Assembly: GCA_028023455.1 (NCBI GenBank)
Contig: JAQFVV010000056.1
Location: forward strand, 2,602,001 to 2,666,000
DNA from: Epiperipatus broadwayi
Lineage: Eukaryota; Onychophora; Udeonychophora; Euonychophora; Peripatidae
Length of the DNA: 64,000 bases
Reading direction: 5' to 3'
Shown here: piece by piece, positions 36,241 to 46,546 of the stretch
How positions within the stretch are numbered: the stretch's first letter is position 1
Layout: the number at the start of each line of letters is the position of its first letter
The notes under the pieces: model-generated
What the model was told of the DNA's origin: nothing
Databases searched by the model: none
The model's input: the letters and a program-made list of their open reading frames with translations, nothing else
Made by a program: the position numbers and the translations under genes

Positions 36241-38424
36241 GATGAATCTCTTCTGTTAGAACAAGCAATCATTTCTATACTAGACATTCACTATTATCAC
36301 TATTTTACTTATTTTTAGACAATAATTATGCTAAAAAATAATTTAATTTTATTACAAATTCTAAACAACTGAAAGCAATATAAATAAAAAATTTATCATA
36401 TATCTCTCGTGAGATATAAGACAGTGCTAAAGTGGTGGACTATGGAGGCCGCTGTCAGTTTTGATGATCTAACTTCTTATGAACTCCTGACCGATAAATC
36501 ATTCCGATATTTTATTTTTTTTAATTCATACATTTTAAACAATATTTATTACTTTATTTTTAAAGGTGACATAAAAATCATGACACATTTGAGTGGCAGG
36601 TTGAGCATAATAGTTCTATTCAATTGACATATTTGAGAACAATCAGTTGAGAATCGGTTTTAAATCTTTAACTCTGAGCCCACCATTCACTTCCTAGGAA
36701 ATTATAACGGCTAAATTTGTTTTTTAATTAAAAGTTGACTGTGACTAAAGAGTCAGTAAAAACGGAGATTTTAGTCACTTAGATCTCAAAACTTAGGGTT
36801 AAATGGAAATTACTTTATAATTTAGCTACATTGTTTAGCAATTAGTATGTTTCTAAACAATTTTTATTGCGTTAAATTAAGTTGTTCTTTACGACGAAAT
36901 AACACTTTCAGTTCCTGGCTAAGTTACACTATTCATAGATTATTATTTCTCAGTTTTTTTTTTCTACCTACTTCTGACACAAATTCAACTGGAATCCTGT
37001 TTCTATCTTAGTCATAATATGACAAAATCAATCAGGTTTAAATATAATCAGCTAGCTATTCAGGAAGGGTAATTACATTTCAACTTTTCAGAGCTAAGAG
37101 AGCTAATTACCTGCGCACTTTGGAAAAATATTAAACTGAACAAAAAGCAATGAAATTATCAATTATTTTGCATTATAGCTGTAACATTAGCAATTCGTTT
37201 TAAAAAGAAAATATCCAATTAACAAATTACTAAAGAAATTTATAATAAGCAAATTTCAAATATTTTAAATACTTAAAATGTTTATAATTAATACAGGAAA
37301 TAATTCGCATTTCTGGATTGATAAATTAATTTCAAAAAACAATTAAATTGAAATAAAAATATAAACATTAATTCAAACGACATATAATTAAAAACTTTAA
37401 TTGATTCTACATCTTAACGGAATTTATTATTTTAAAAATAAAAATATTTACATAATAATTGTCATATAATAAATGTGTATTAAAATATCGAAATAATTAA
37501 TAATTAATTTTATAATATTACAGTTAATTAAGTAAATTCAGAATTGAAACTAGAAAAGATAAAGACAGAATTATGTTATATTTATATAAATACAACCAAA
37601 TTTATATTCATGTAAAAAGAGACTGCTGTTTCCTTATAGTTAATAAGGATGATTAATAAAGACTTCTCTATTATTACTCATGCTAATTCTGATAGAAGGT
37701 TTTGCCCAATAGTATTTTGGCCATGCTTTTTAATTTTATTCAGCATCGAAAAAGATCAATCTAGTGATGTACTGGCAGAATATAAATTGCGTAACAGTGG
37801 TTATCCTAATTATTTAATAAATCCATAGTATCTCTATAATTGTCTCGGTTGCAAGAAAATCATCTTTGTGACTCAATGCTAATTCAAATACTTCTGTGTA
37901 ACTCATTATCATAGTTAAGAATTTCAATATTTTTTTTAATTATTTTTTACATTGTGAATGGAAATGCTTAAAATTATTTGTTTACTTACAGCAATAATAA
38001 ATTTAAATTTCATAAATAATATTTCATTAATAAGTTACATCTTCTTTTTTTCCAAAAGACTAAATTCTCCACCTATTGTTTTTCAAATCTTGTTTGATTA
38101 TATAAACTTTTTCTTTTATATCTTTACAAATATTATTATATCTTTTATATATTTCAACAATCTTCTATGTCATTTTCAACACCAATCATTGTGAATTAAA
38201 ACATCTAAAATAAAATCACCGCTTTCAGATGATTTAAAGACGTTTCCTCTCTTTTGAGTTTTAAATAAACCATTTAAGAATAGAACTACAAAGCATTAAA
38301 TTTCATATATATATTATTTTTTAAAAAAATGAAGGTATGGCTAACAAAATAAAATGCTGAAGACAGATTTTAATTTTTCTAATTAAATTTATTTCTGATT
38401 TTGATTCCTTATTTTTATTAGTCA
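36241..38424. other. Unassigned AT-rich stretch
   Basis: No transposon motif or repeat partner was recognised. The segment 36405-36490 is less AT-rich (TCTCGTGAGA palindrome at about 36406) but has no supported frame. Confidence 0.45.
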
Positions 38425-38509
38425 TCACCATCAACCATTATCAATCTACTGCAGGATGAAGGTCTCTCCAAGTTCAAACCAACTTCTTCGATCTTTCTTT
38501 AGCTTCTCT

Positions 38510-38758
38510 TCACCACATCACCCCTGCACACTTTCTTATTTCATGCATCCATATCACATGTGGTCTCTTTCTGGGTCTTTTACAATCTCTTGGAATCCAG
38601 TTTAAGATTTCAATTGTCCATCTACTATCATCTCTTCTAGCAATATCTCCAGCCCAACTCCACTCATCTTTTAGTTTTTTCAATGAGGTCAGTAATATGT
38701 TTGTTCTCTTACCTATATATTGCATTTTTGATCTCTTCTTGTTACTCCTAACATGCAA
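38510..38758 (-). pseudogene. RTE LINE C-terminal region
   Basis: An 82-codon open piece encodes the basic C-terminal region typical of RTE-type proteins: KLKDEWSWAGDIARRDDSRW, ILNWIPRD-KRPRKRP and W-HEIRKCAGVMW. It is separated from the RT frame by frameshifts in 38760-39040. Confidence 0.85.
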
Positions 38759-39042
38759 CTCTCCATACTTCTTTAAGTGGTCTGAAGTCTCTGTATTGAT
38801 CTTCTATTAAGTGTCCCAGTCTCAGATCCATAAGTAAGATCTGGTAAAAGACATTTATTAAAAACCTTTTTTTTCAAACAGGCATATTTTTTTTTAGTAT
38901 CAAGTTATTTTTCCAAAAGCACTCCAACCAAGTTTAATTCTATGATTAATTTCATCCATTATGTTTCCATCTATATTAATAGTCTGACCAAAGTATTTGT
39001 AGCTGTTAACTTCTTCTAATCCATCAGAATCAATCTTTATTT

Positions 39043-40070
39043 TCATATTCCATTGAACATTATTTTAGACTTTTTGACATTTATCTTTAGTCCTATTTTC
39101 CTACTTTCATCTAATAATTCCTGCAACATTTCCTGCAGCTCTAAAGCATTATTTGCAAAAACAACTACATCATCTGCAAAATCTAAATGACTTAAATAAT
39201 CTCCATTTACTTTCACTCCTTTAGCTTCCCATTTTAAACCACAAAATGCTTCTTGCAGCACTACTGTAAAAAGTTTTGGAGATATGGAGTCACCCTGTCT
39301 TACACCTTTCTCAATGTTGACTTTCCTAGTATCATTATGCAATATAATTGTTGCTGTTGGATGTTTATACGTATTCTTCAAAATATGGCAATATCCTGGA
39401 TATATACCTTGATGATCCAATGCTTTAATCACTGAAGAAATTTTTATAGAATCAAATGCCTTTTCATAATCTACAAATTCAAAGCATAATGGCAACTCAT
39501 ATTCATTTGTCTTTTCTATAACTTTTCTCAATACCTGGATATGATCTACTCTACTAAAACAACTTTTAAATCCAGCTTGTTCTCTTGGTTTGTAGAAATC
39601 CAATGTTCTCTGTAGACGAGTTGTAATTATCTTGGTAAAAATTTTGCATAAAACTGATAAAAGGCTGATAGGTCTGTAATTTCTATCTTCTTTATCACAT
39701 TTTTTAAATATTAATATTAATACTGCATTCTTCCAATCATCTGGTACACTTTTATCATTTAGACATTTGGTATATAACTTTGCTAAAATTATTTCTATTT
39801 CTTCACCTGCTTCTTTTAATATATCAATTATAATTCCATCATTACCTGGAGCTTTTTTTTTCTTCATGAAATTAATTGCATGTCTTACCTTTTCATTTAA
39901 AATTCTGGGCAATTCAGAAAAAAGAATAGATATAGGAGGTACTTGTTTTTTATTACTATATAATTCTTTATAGAAGTCCTCTGCCCATTTCATGATGTCA
40001 TCTCTCTTTTTAATAATAATTCCATCTTTTTTTATTGCAGATATAAATTTCCTACCAATACTAAAATGTT
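39043..40070 (-). pseudogene. RTE LINE reverse transcriptase, long open frame
   Basis: From the ATG at 39993 the frame is open for 316 codons, and it continues upstream without a stop to about 40070. Motifs (residues from that ATG): APGNDGI 48-54, NYRPISLL 105-112, QAGF 139-142, VDYEKAFDS 174-182 (motif A Asp175), GVRQGDSISP 230-239 (motif B), FADD 272-275 (motif C catalytic pair), GLKIN--K 301-308. All RT catalytic aspartates are intact. The internal ATG is not the true start, because RTE proteins begin with the endonuclease. It stops shortly after KIMFNGI where the frame is lost. Confidence 0.93.
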
Positions 40071-40842
40071 ATTTTAGACTCTTGGGACTTTTATTCTCTT
40101 CTACAGCTTTCCTTGCTAGGTCACAGTTATATTTTCATATATCATTTTCAACTATATTCTGCCCCTTTTTACAAAATTCAAGGTAATTAGTTCTTTTTAA
40201 TGCATCATTTTTGTATATTTTCATATTCCTTCTTTTTCTCATACATTCTCTAGTATCAGTAGAAATTTTACTGGTCAATTGCTGCTTCTTTCTATCAGCT
40301 ATCTTTGTTGTAGTTTTTAAGTGTATCAGTTATTTTCTTATTAATTTCATTCAAATCTGATTAAAGATTAGGAATATCAACTGTAAATATTGTTTTCCTT
40401 AATAATTTTTATCTCTCTAGTTTTGCATTAAAACTTGAGAGCTCCTCAGATGGCTATTATTACATCTGATTGGTTGTCATATAAGCATTCTAAAAAGTGC
40501 CTGCAAGAGGTTTCAGCCTTTCAATTTAATTTCAAACTGCTTATACTTAATAAATAAATAAATATTATTAATACATATCTTACATCTTACTAATCGATGA
40601 TCACTTCCTGTGTTAAATTTATTAAGAACATTACAATCTTAAAATATGTATTTTCTGTTAGTCAAAATATAATTAAATTCTGCTGTACCTTCATTTGGAT
40701 GCTACTATGTTCATTTTCTTTTAATCTTTTTCTCCCCAAAAAATTCATAATATAAAGTTTTTCTTTTTCAAAAAACTCCATAAGTCTATGTTCTCTCTCG
40801 TTTTATTACCACAACCAAAATTACCTACAGCACTTTCATCTT

Positions 40843-41294
40843 TCATTTGTTTGCCAATTCTAGCATTAAAATCTCCCATAACAATTTTAAAATGTTGTTT
40901 ACTCTGATCGAAAGCCTTTGTACATCCATATAAAAATTTTCTACTACTCCATCACTATGAGTAATTGTTGGGATATAAACCTGAATTATCTGCATTTGGT
41001 ATCTGCTATTAAGTTGTATAACTAATCTTGCCACTCTGTCTGATACACAATCAATCTCACAATGTTGTTTCTCCACTTTTTTTTATTTATAATGAATCTT
41101 ATTCCACTTATATTTTCAATATTTGTGCCTTTATAGTAGAGTACATGCCCACTTTTTAAATCAATTGTCTCTTCACCTTTTCTTCTAACTTCACAAAGTC
41201 CAATAATGTCCAATTTAATATAAGACAGTTCTTCTTCTAATTCTTGCAATCTTCTTTCATTTGAAGTGATCTGCAGTTGTAAGTATCTAAACAA
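40843..41294 (-). pseudogene. RTE LINE endonuclease domain, frameshifted
   Basis: Two overlapping frames carry the exonuclease-endonuclease-phosphatase fold. The first (41294-41022) has LQELEEELSYIKLDIIGLCEVRRKGE and SGHVLYYKG. The second (41076-40843) has DCVSDRVARLVIQL and MQIIQVYIPT-THSD. The Glu of CEVRR is retained. One frameshift near 41060 splits the domain. Confidence 0.9.
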
Positions 41295-41390
41295 AAAGTT
41301 GTAATCAGCACCCTCTGCCTTCGGTCACCAACCACTGCCTTAGTTGGTGACTTTACAGCCTCCTGGGAATAAGGGCTATGATTTATTTTT

Positions 41391-41758
41391 ATCTGTCATG
41401 ATTGTATATATCTATTTGGAAAAATATTTATCATTTATACATACATTTATTCTGCCTTATCAGGTAAATGAGAAGAAAGACCATGGTTTTTCTTGATCTT
41501 AAACTCAGAGGTAAAAAGCCAATAAATTCACCACACTGGCTAATGCATGTTGGTGATCAGCCCATCCATGTTCCTACACTATATGAATAATCATGTAGTA
41601 AAACAGCTGCAATGACAAGAACATATGTAATGGACATTAGAAATTTGCCCTGCTCTGTTCTTTTAAGGCCTCCAAGAGGAATCAAACAATCTCCTTTCAG
41701 TTAATAGCAAACTCCTTTCTGCAGCCTCTTTATTAGTACTTCTTTATTAATAAAACTA
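41391..41758. other. Unassigned
   Basis: No recognisable element. It may include RTE 5' UTR at its start. Confidence 0.4.
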
Positions 41759-41813
41759 AAAGATCCAAATGATATTAATATTATTACTTTTTACAATATA
41801 TTTTTTTACAAGT

Positions 41814-41865
41814 CACTATGACAGTTTCAATTGCCCCAGCAATCTTCTTCATAACTTCTACTTGT
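41814..41865 (-). ncRNA. Hammerhead-like motif R1a, one core change
   Basis: On minus, ATGAAGA (41852-41846; C3 changed to A), stem II GATTGC/GCAATT, then GAAAC (41828-41824) and TGTC. Stem III would be AC/GU with a 1-nt loop. The C3 change probably inactivates it. Confidence 0.55.
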
Positions 41866-41896
41866 ACTTGTATTTCCAAATGCTTTTTTTACAACT

Positions 41897-41945
41897 CACT
41901 ATGACAGTTTTGATTGCCTCATCAATCTTCTTCAGAACTTCTACT
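41897..41945 (-). ncRNA. Hammerhead-like motif R1b, one core change
   Basis: On minus, CTGAAGA (41935-41929; position 7 is variable in hammerheads), stem II GATTG/CAATC, then AAAAC where GAAAC is expected, and TGTC. Loss of G12 probably abolishes cleavage. Confidence 0.55.
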
Positions 41946-42114
41946 TGCATTTCCAATTGGGAAAAAAAGCCTTTGGAAATATAAGTAGATATACTAAAGA
42001 AGATTGCAGGGCAATTGAAACTATCATAGTGAGTTGTAAAAAAAAGCATTGTAAAAAATAATATAGATGATATTAATATTATATGGATTTGGCATTGCAA
42101 TAAGAAAGATAAAG

Positions 42115-42790
42115 TTATAATATTTTATAAAGATCCAAATGATATTATCAATAAAGAGTCAACATGCATCATTTATTATTAGACTGGTTCATTACGAATT
42201 TGCAATGGCTCTAAAAAAATATAAAAATATGGGCAATATGAAACAAAGAACAAATTGAAATATTTTGACTGATATATTTTAATAAAAATGTTATTGGCAA
42301 TAGTAAATTTACGAAATTACATAATTCATTTGGGACATAAAAGAAAATATTATGAAGACATCATTATAAATTATAAGTTCAGTCGTCTATTATTAATTAG
42401 TACTGGCATGTTGTGATGATAAAATGTTGCCTTTATAATACTTGAAAGTTCTTTTTCACATTATATTTCACATTCTCTTTTATAAGAAACGCTTGTACTT
42501 TAAAACAAATATATTTAGGTGATTTGTTTTGTAAATCGATTTTTATATTTATTGTTTTTATAGTTTTAAGTATGAAATTAATTTTTAACTTAGGAAACTC
42601 AGTTTACATATATATTTCTTTTGCTTTTTATTTGTTAGATCTTTGGAAAATAAATTGAAATATAAAAAATTTATATGAACATCTCTTTTTTTTTTTTTCA
42701 AAAAAATATTTTGTTTTCTATTGCTTTTGAAATATAACTTTTTTAAAATAAATAAATAAATAAATAAATAAAAGTGAGTTCATAGAAAAT
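42115..42790. other. Unassigned, includes (AAAT)n
   Basis: Beyond the R1 element nothing is recognised. An (AAAT)n microsatellite lies at 42748-42773. Confidence 0.5.
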
Positions 42791-43553
42791 TTGGATAATA
42801 TAAAAAAATTAGAAATAAGGAATAAAAACAGTTATGATATAGAGTTATTATTTTTTTATGTATCTAAAAAATAGATTCAAAACTTAATAGTAATCCCACT
42901 TATATCCTAATATATTTTCTTTAAAAACAATCAATAATAACTGACTATTCCATTGTTTTCCGTTTCTTTTTAACTGTTACTAGAATGATTTATAAGTTGG
43001 ACAATTATATATATATATGTGTGTGTGTGTGTGTATGATAAGATTGTTTTAGACAAATATTTATTTATATAATTAATTTAGTACAAATTTAATAAGATTT
43101 CCTCTAGTTTTGTTATTTTGCATTTAGTATTATACTTGATATTATAAAAATATTCAAATCACCTCCCCAAACATTATGATATTTTAGCAACATCCTCTGT
43201 CAATAAATATATTTGAACTTCAAACAATCAGCTGTTTAAAGTTCAGATTTATATTTATTCACAGAGGGCGTTGCTGAAATATCTTAACATTTGGGAGGGT
43301 GATTTGAATATTTTCTATATAATTTTCAGTTAACAATATGCACTTAAATATTTTTGATATTATAAATGTACTGACCCAAAAGTTTTATAATCAAAAATGA
43401 TAAATGTTTTTTATGTGCATAAAAATAGATGGAACCACATGAAGCAATGTATTAAGTTAATCTCAGATTTCCCAGTGACTTAAAACCTGAATAATTAAAA
43501 TAGATTTAGATCTTCATCTTCTTTATCACAAAGCTATCAGATAATATTAAACT
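42791..43553. other. Unassigned, with a small inverted repeat
   Basis: A (TA)n(TG)n run lies at about 43006-43036. An inverted pair at about 43155-43200 and 43262-43310 shares ATTCAAATCACC-CCCAAA-TT and the complement, indicating a small foldback of about 160 bp. No coding sequence. Confidence 0.55.
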
Positions 43554-43565
43554 AAATTTAAACTA

Positions 43566-43799
43566 TATAATATTATTATCATCTATATTCTTTATTACTT
43601 TTTACAATGCTTTTTTACAACTCACTAGTGACAGTTTCGATTGCCCCTGCAATATTCTTCAGACCTTCTACTCAAGAAGATTGCCGAAGCAATCAAAACT
43701 GTCAATATTGAGTACAAAAGCATTGTAAAAAGTAATAAAGAATATAGATTCTATTAATATTATACAGATTTGGCAATGCAGTAAGAAAGATAAAGTTAT
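43566..43799. mobile_element. Inverted hammerhead element R1, two units, 12-bp flanking duplication
   Basis: AAATTTAAACTA occurs at 43554-43565 and 43800-43811, a good target-site duplication. The left unit (minus) and right unit (plus) are reverse complements from the CTTTTTACAATGC outer block inward. The minus hammerhead is nearly intact and the plus one damaged. The common 3' end (GATTTGGCAATGCAGTAAG, then AAAGTTAT) shows it is the same element as 41778-42128. Confidence 0.82.
43624..43675 (-). ncRNA. Small hammerhead ribozyme R1d, core intact
   Basis: On minus, CTGAAGA (43662-43656), stem II ATTGC/GCAAT around AGGG, then GAAAC (43638-43634), a 1-nt loop and GTC. Cleavage is predicted after that C. 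The invariant residues are present and only position 7 (A) varies. Stem III has two pairs and stem I only about three, as in small PLE-type hammerheads known to work as dimers. Confidence 0.65.
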
Positions 43800-43811
43800 A
43801 AATTTAAACTA

Positions 43812-45864
43812 CATTCATAGGATTGGTTTTTTTTTAGGAACAGAGCAGATTAAAGAGGAATTTGGAAAAAGCTCTAGTTAGAGTGATATATTTTGTGAAA
43901 TATATAACTGACAATTTGATCCTCAATTAGAATGAGATATTTAATCAGAAACTAAATATAGGTCATCCAATAGGCATTAGAATTAAATTATTAAGAACTC
44001 ATTCTGGAGTAAATAATTTGTTATTCTAAATTAACTGGGGAAAATAAAGATTTTAGAGATACGTTGTTCAAATATTGGTAAATATGCATGCTTTATTGTA
44101 GGCCGCCAAATAAAAAAAATGAGATAAATTAGATCCAGTTCTTTATAAACAGTTAACAGAAGAGAGATTCATGAAGTTAAAAAATAAATGGTGACATCAT
44201 ATATAAACTTTGGGTAATTGGCTTACTTTATTCACTTGTAAATCTTAATTTAGTAATCAAGAGCCAGAGAAAGATTGTAAGTTAGTTAAAAGTCATTAAT
44301 AGTTTATTTTTTGCTTACTAGGTACAAAATATATTGAAGTAAAGGGTTTAAAATCTATTTTATAATTGATACATAATAAGGCATATTATATGCCAACAGT
44401 TCTATACGCTGAGTGTATTATCAGCAGCAGATTTAAGTACTAAAAGTTCAATTTCCAGTTGAAGCTAATAAAAAACAGTTTGGTCAATTAATTCAAATTG
44501 TTGTAATCAATCTGACCCTGGATGCTCAAATATCACATAATCTTCTAAGTGTACTGTGGACTCATTTTTTCTTAAACGTATAGAAATATGCATACTATCA
44601 GTTATCAGAAAGAGAATCTCACTGACTTTAGTTTTTTGATGAAATCTAATATTTTCATAACAATATTTAGATTGCTAATGATTTTGAAGATAAAAAACAC
44701 ATTAACCACAAAACACAGCTTAAATAAAAAAAACTAAAGATTTTCAAAGTTGTAGATCTTTGATTAGTATATTAATATTATAATGGTCAGCAGATGTTTG
44801 ATGGTATAACTATATCTCAAATTATACTAGTATTAATGTTCATAGTGTGAGATCGCCATAATAACAGTAAAATAAATAAAATACTTGTTCTAGCCTTTAG
44901 GGTCGAGTTAATGATAATTATCACATTTTGTTTGCTTCCAGCTGAGAATCAGTAAAAAATGACCTGGAATATACCCTATATCTATTACTAAAATGATTTC
45001 AACATTTTTAAAATAATATTTTCAAACTTTATGCTAACCTTCCATAAAGTTCAATGATTAATGCAATCAATACATCATCCTCCATTTATAATACCTAACC
45101 CAATCAAAGATCACCTAATTTATTCTCATATGAAATAAATCATGGAATTTGTATTCTGATCTCAAAATCTTTCCTATAAAATAAAAAATTTGAAAACTTA
45201 CAGAGTTTAGTGAATAAGGATAAAGAAGTTATTAACAGATTACTATTCGAATAATTATCAGTTTATGCAGTTCTTTGTTTTCATTCTCAAGAAAACATTA
45301 TACATTCTTTAGTTGGCATTTATATAAGTATAAAATGAGATATATTTAACAAAATAATTATTAATCCACTTTCCCCTATATTAATCTCATGGACTTCTAA
45401 TTTAATTTATATTCTTCACGATTAATTTCTAATCTAGTTATTCCTTTTAAGTTTTAGCAATAAGTAATATTATTTCTTGAATAATTTTATATCTAAATTA
45501 TATTTTAATTGATGTTTCTCAACCATGTGTAGAAAGACAATACATAAGAATTTTAACATTTAAAAGTTCTCAAAAAACGTTCAAGATTTATACATAATAA
45601 ATTTTATAAATACTACTTATCAATTTACTAACAATATAATTTCCAAGCACAGTTTATGATCAATAGGTAATCAGCCTTCGACATGTACTCTTCAATCATA
45701 TTACATGATCAACATTTCTTACACTTGCTCATAATTGTTATTAAAACAGGCAAAACTCTCTACACATTAGTGGATGAGTAGCACTAGATAGGGATTTTAT
45801 ACACAAGCCTTCTGGCATTGATTGATTACTCTGGCTTGCACTGAGTGGCACTACTATATAGAGA
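43812..45864. other. Unassigned AT-rich stretch
   Basis: No coding motif or repeat partner was recognised. Confidence 0.4.
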
Positions 45865-46462
45865 GTTTTTCCTGAAAAAAAAAAGAATAGAAGCATTAAT
45901 AAAAAATAGGCAATTGGAGAGATGGAGAACTAGTATGGAGGGTAAGAAGAGTTTAAATATATATAGAAGTAAACGGAACATTGGATTTGAGTTAATTTAT
46001 GATAATAGTAAGGAAAGTAGTTTATTGTTTAAGGCTTGAATGGGATCTTTAGCAACAAGAGAATATACATGTAAATGGAAAACTATGGGTGATTTAGTGT
46101 GCAAATTGTGTAAGGAAGGTATAGAAAATATTAGGCATCTGTTGATTGAATGTAAATGCTTGAAAGCAGAAAGGGTACAGATAATGAAGTTATGGGAGAA
46201 TAGATATGAACAAAGTGATTATACAGAAAGTGAGTTATTGGTTTTTATGCTGGAGTTGTGAAAAGATAAGGGGGATTTAGATATAAAGGCAATAGAGTTG
46301 ACAAAGATTATGTTGTGGAAATGGGATGGGGCAGAATATGGGAAGACTTAGAGTGGGGAATGGAAAATAAAGTGGCTAACAGGTTTATCTAGGCATAATT
46401 CCTGATATATTCTTGACTTCATTTAAGGAGAAGCCAAAATGCATCACATCACATCACATCCT
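45865..46462 (+). pseudogene. LINE 3' end with CCHC-like motif, copy 2 (5' truncated)
   Basis: Collinear with 34025-34930. It starts abruptly after an A run with RIEALIKNRQLERWRTSM and continues through SKRNIGFELIYDNSKESSLL. A single stop at 46037 separates it from MGSLATREYTCKWKTMGDLVCKLCKEGIENIRHLLIECKCLKAERV, where the C-x2-C and H-x4-C residues are intact. A UTR and a (CATCA)n tail (46442-46460) follow. The 5' truncation and 3' microsatellite tail are typical of LINE retrotransposition. Confidence 0.85.
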
Positions 46463-46469
46463 GTTTTAA

Positions 46470-46546
46470 TAATATTACTACCTGACTGATGTTATAGTGA
46501 GTGTCCTGCACACTCACTATAACATTGGTGAGTTAGTAATATGATT
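46470..46546. repeat. Hairpin with perfect 15-bp core arms
   Basis: TGTTATAGTGAGTGT (46490-46504) and its complement (46510-46524) enclose CCTGC. Pairing extends outward with mismatches to about 36 bp per arm. It lies just past the LINE tail. Confidence 0.9.

Larger units (their letters stand above)
38425..41390 (-). mobile_element. RTE-type LINE, nearly full length
   Basis: The parts occur in RTE order on the minus strand. A 5' region lies at about 41390-41300. An apurinic-type endonuclease follows (41294-40843). A long reverse transcriptase runs 40070-39043. The distal region (39040-38760) has GWSAFGKI and a degraded TYG-ET block. The C-terminus (38758-38510) has WSWAGDIARRDDSRWTIEILNWIPRD and RP---W--EIRKCAG-W. 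A 3' UTR with the LQQ-like CTGCAGTAGATTGATAATGG block ends in TGATGGTGATGAC at about 38425. The endonuclease and C-terminus contain frameshifts, so it is probably inactive. A second copy is at 62465-64000. Confidence 0.92.
41778..42128. mobile_element. Inverted hammerhead element R1, three units, 19-bp flanking duplication
   Basis: AAAGATCCAAATGATATTA flanks it exactly at 41759-41777 and 42129-42147. Inside, two left units (minus orientation) and one right unit (plus) are reverse complements (shared GCTTTTTTTACAACTCAC, GAAGATTGC). Each has a hammerhead-like core ending GAAAC-T-GTC or a variant: about 41814-41865 and 41897-41945 on minus, 41990-42035 on plus. The 3' part (GCATTGCAATAAGAAAGAT, then AAAGTTATAA) recurs at 43770-43799. 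The long direct repeats point to a single retro-insertion. Confidence 0.8.
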
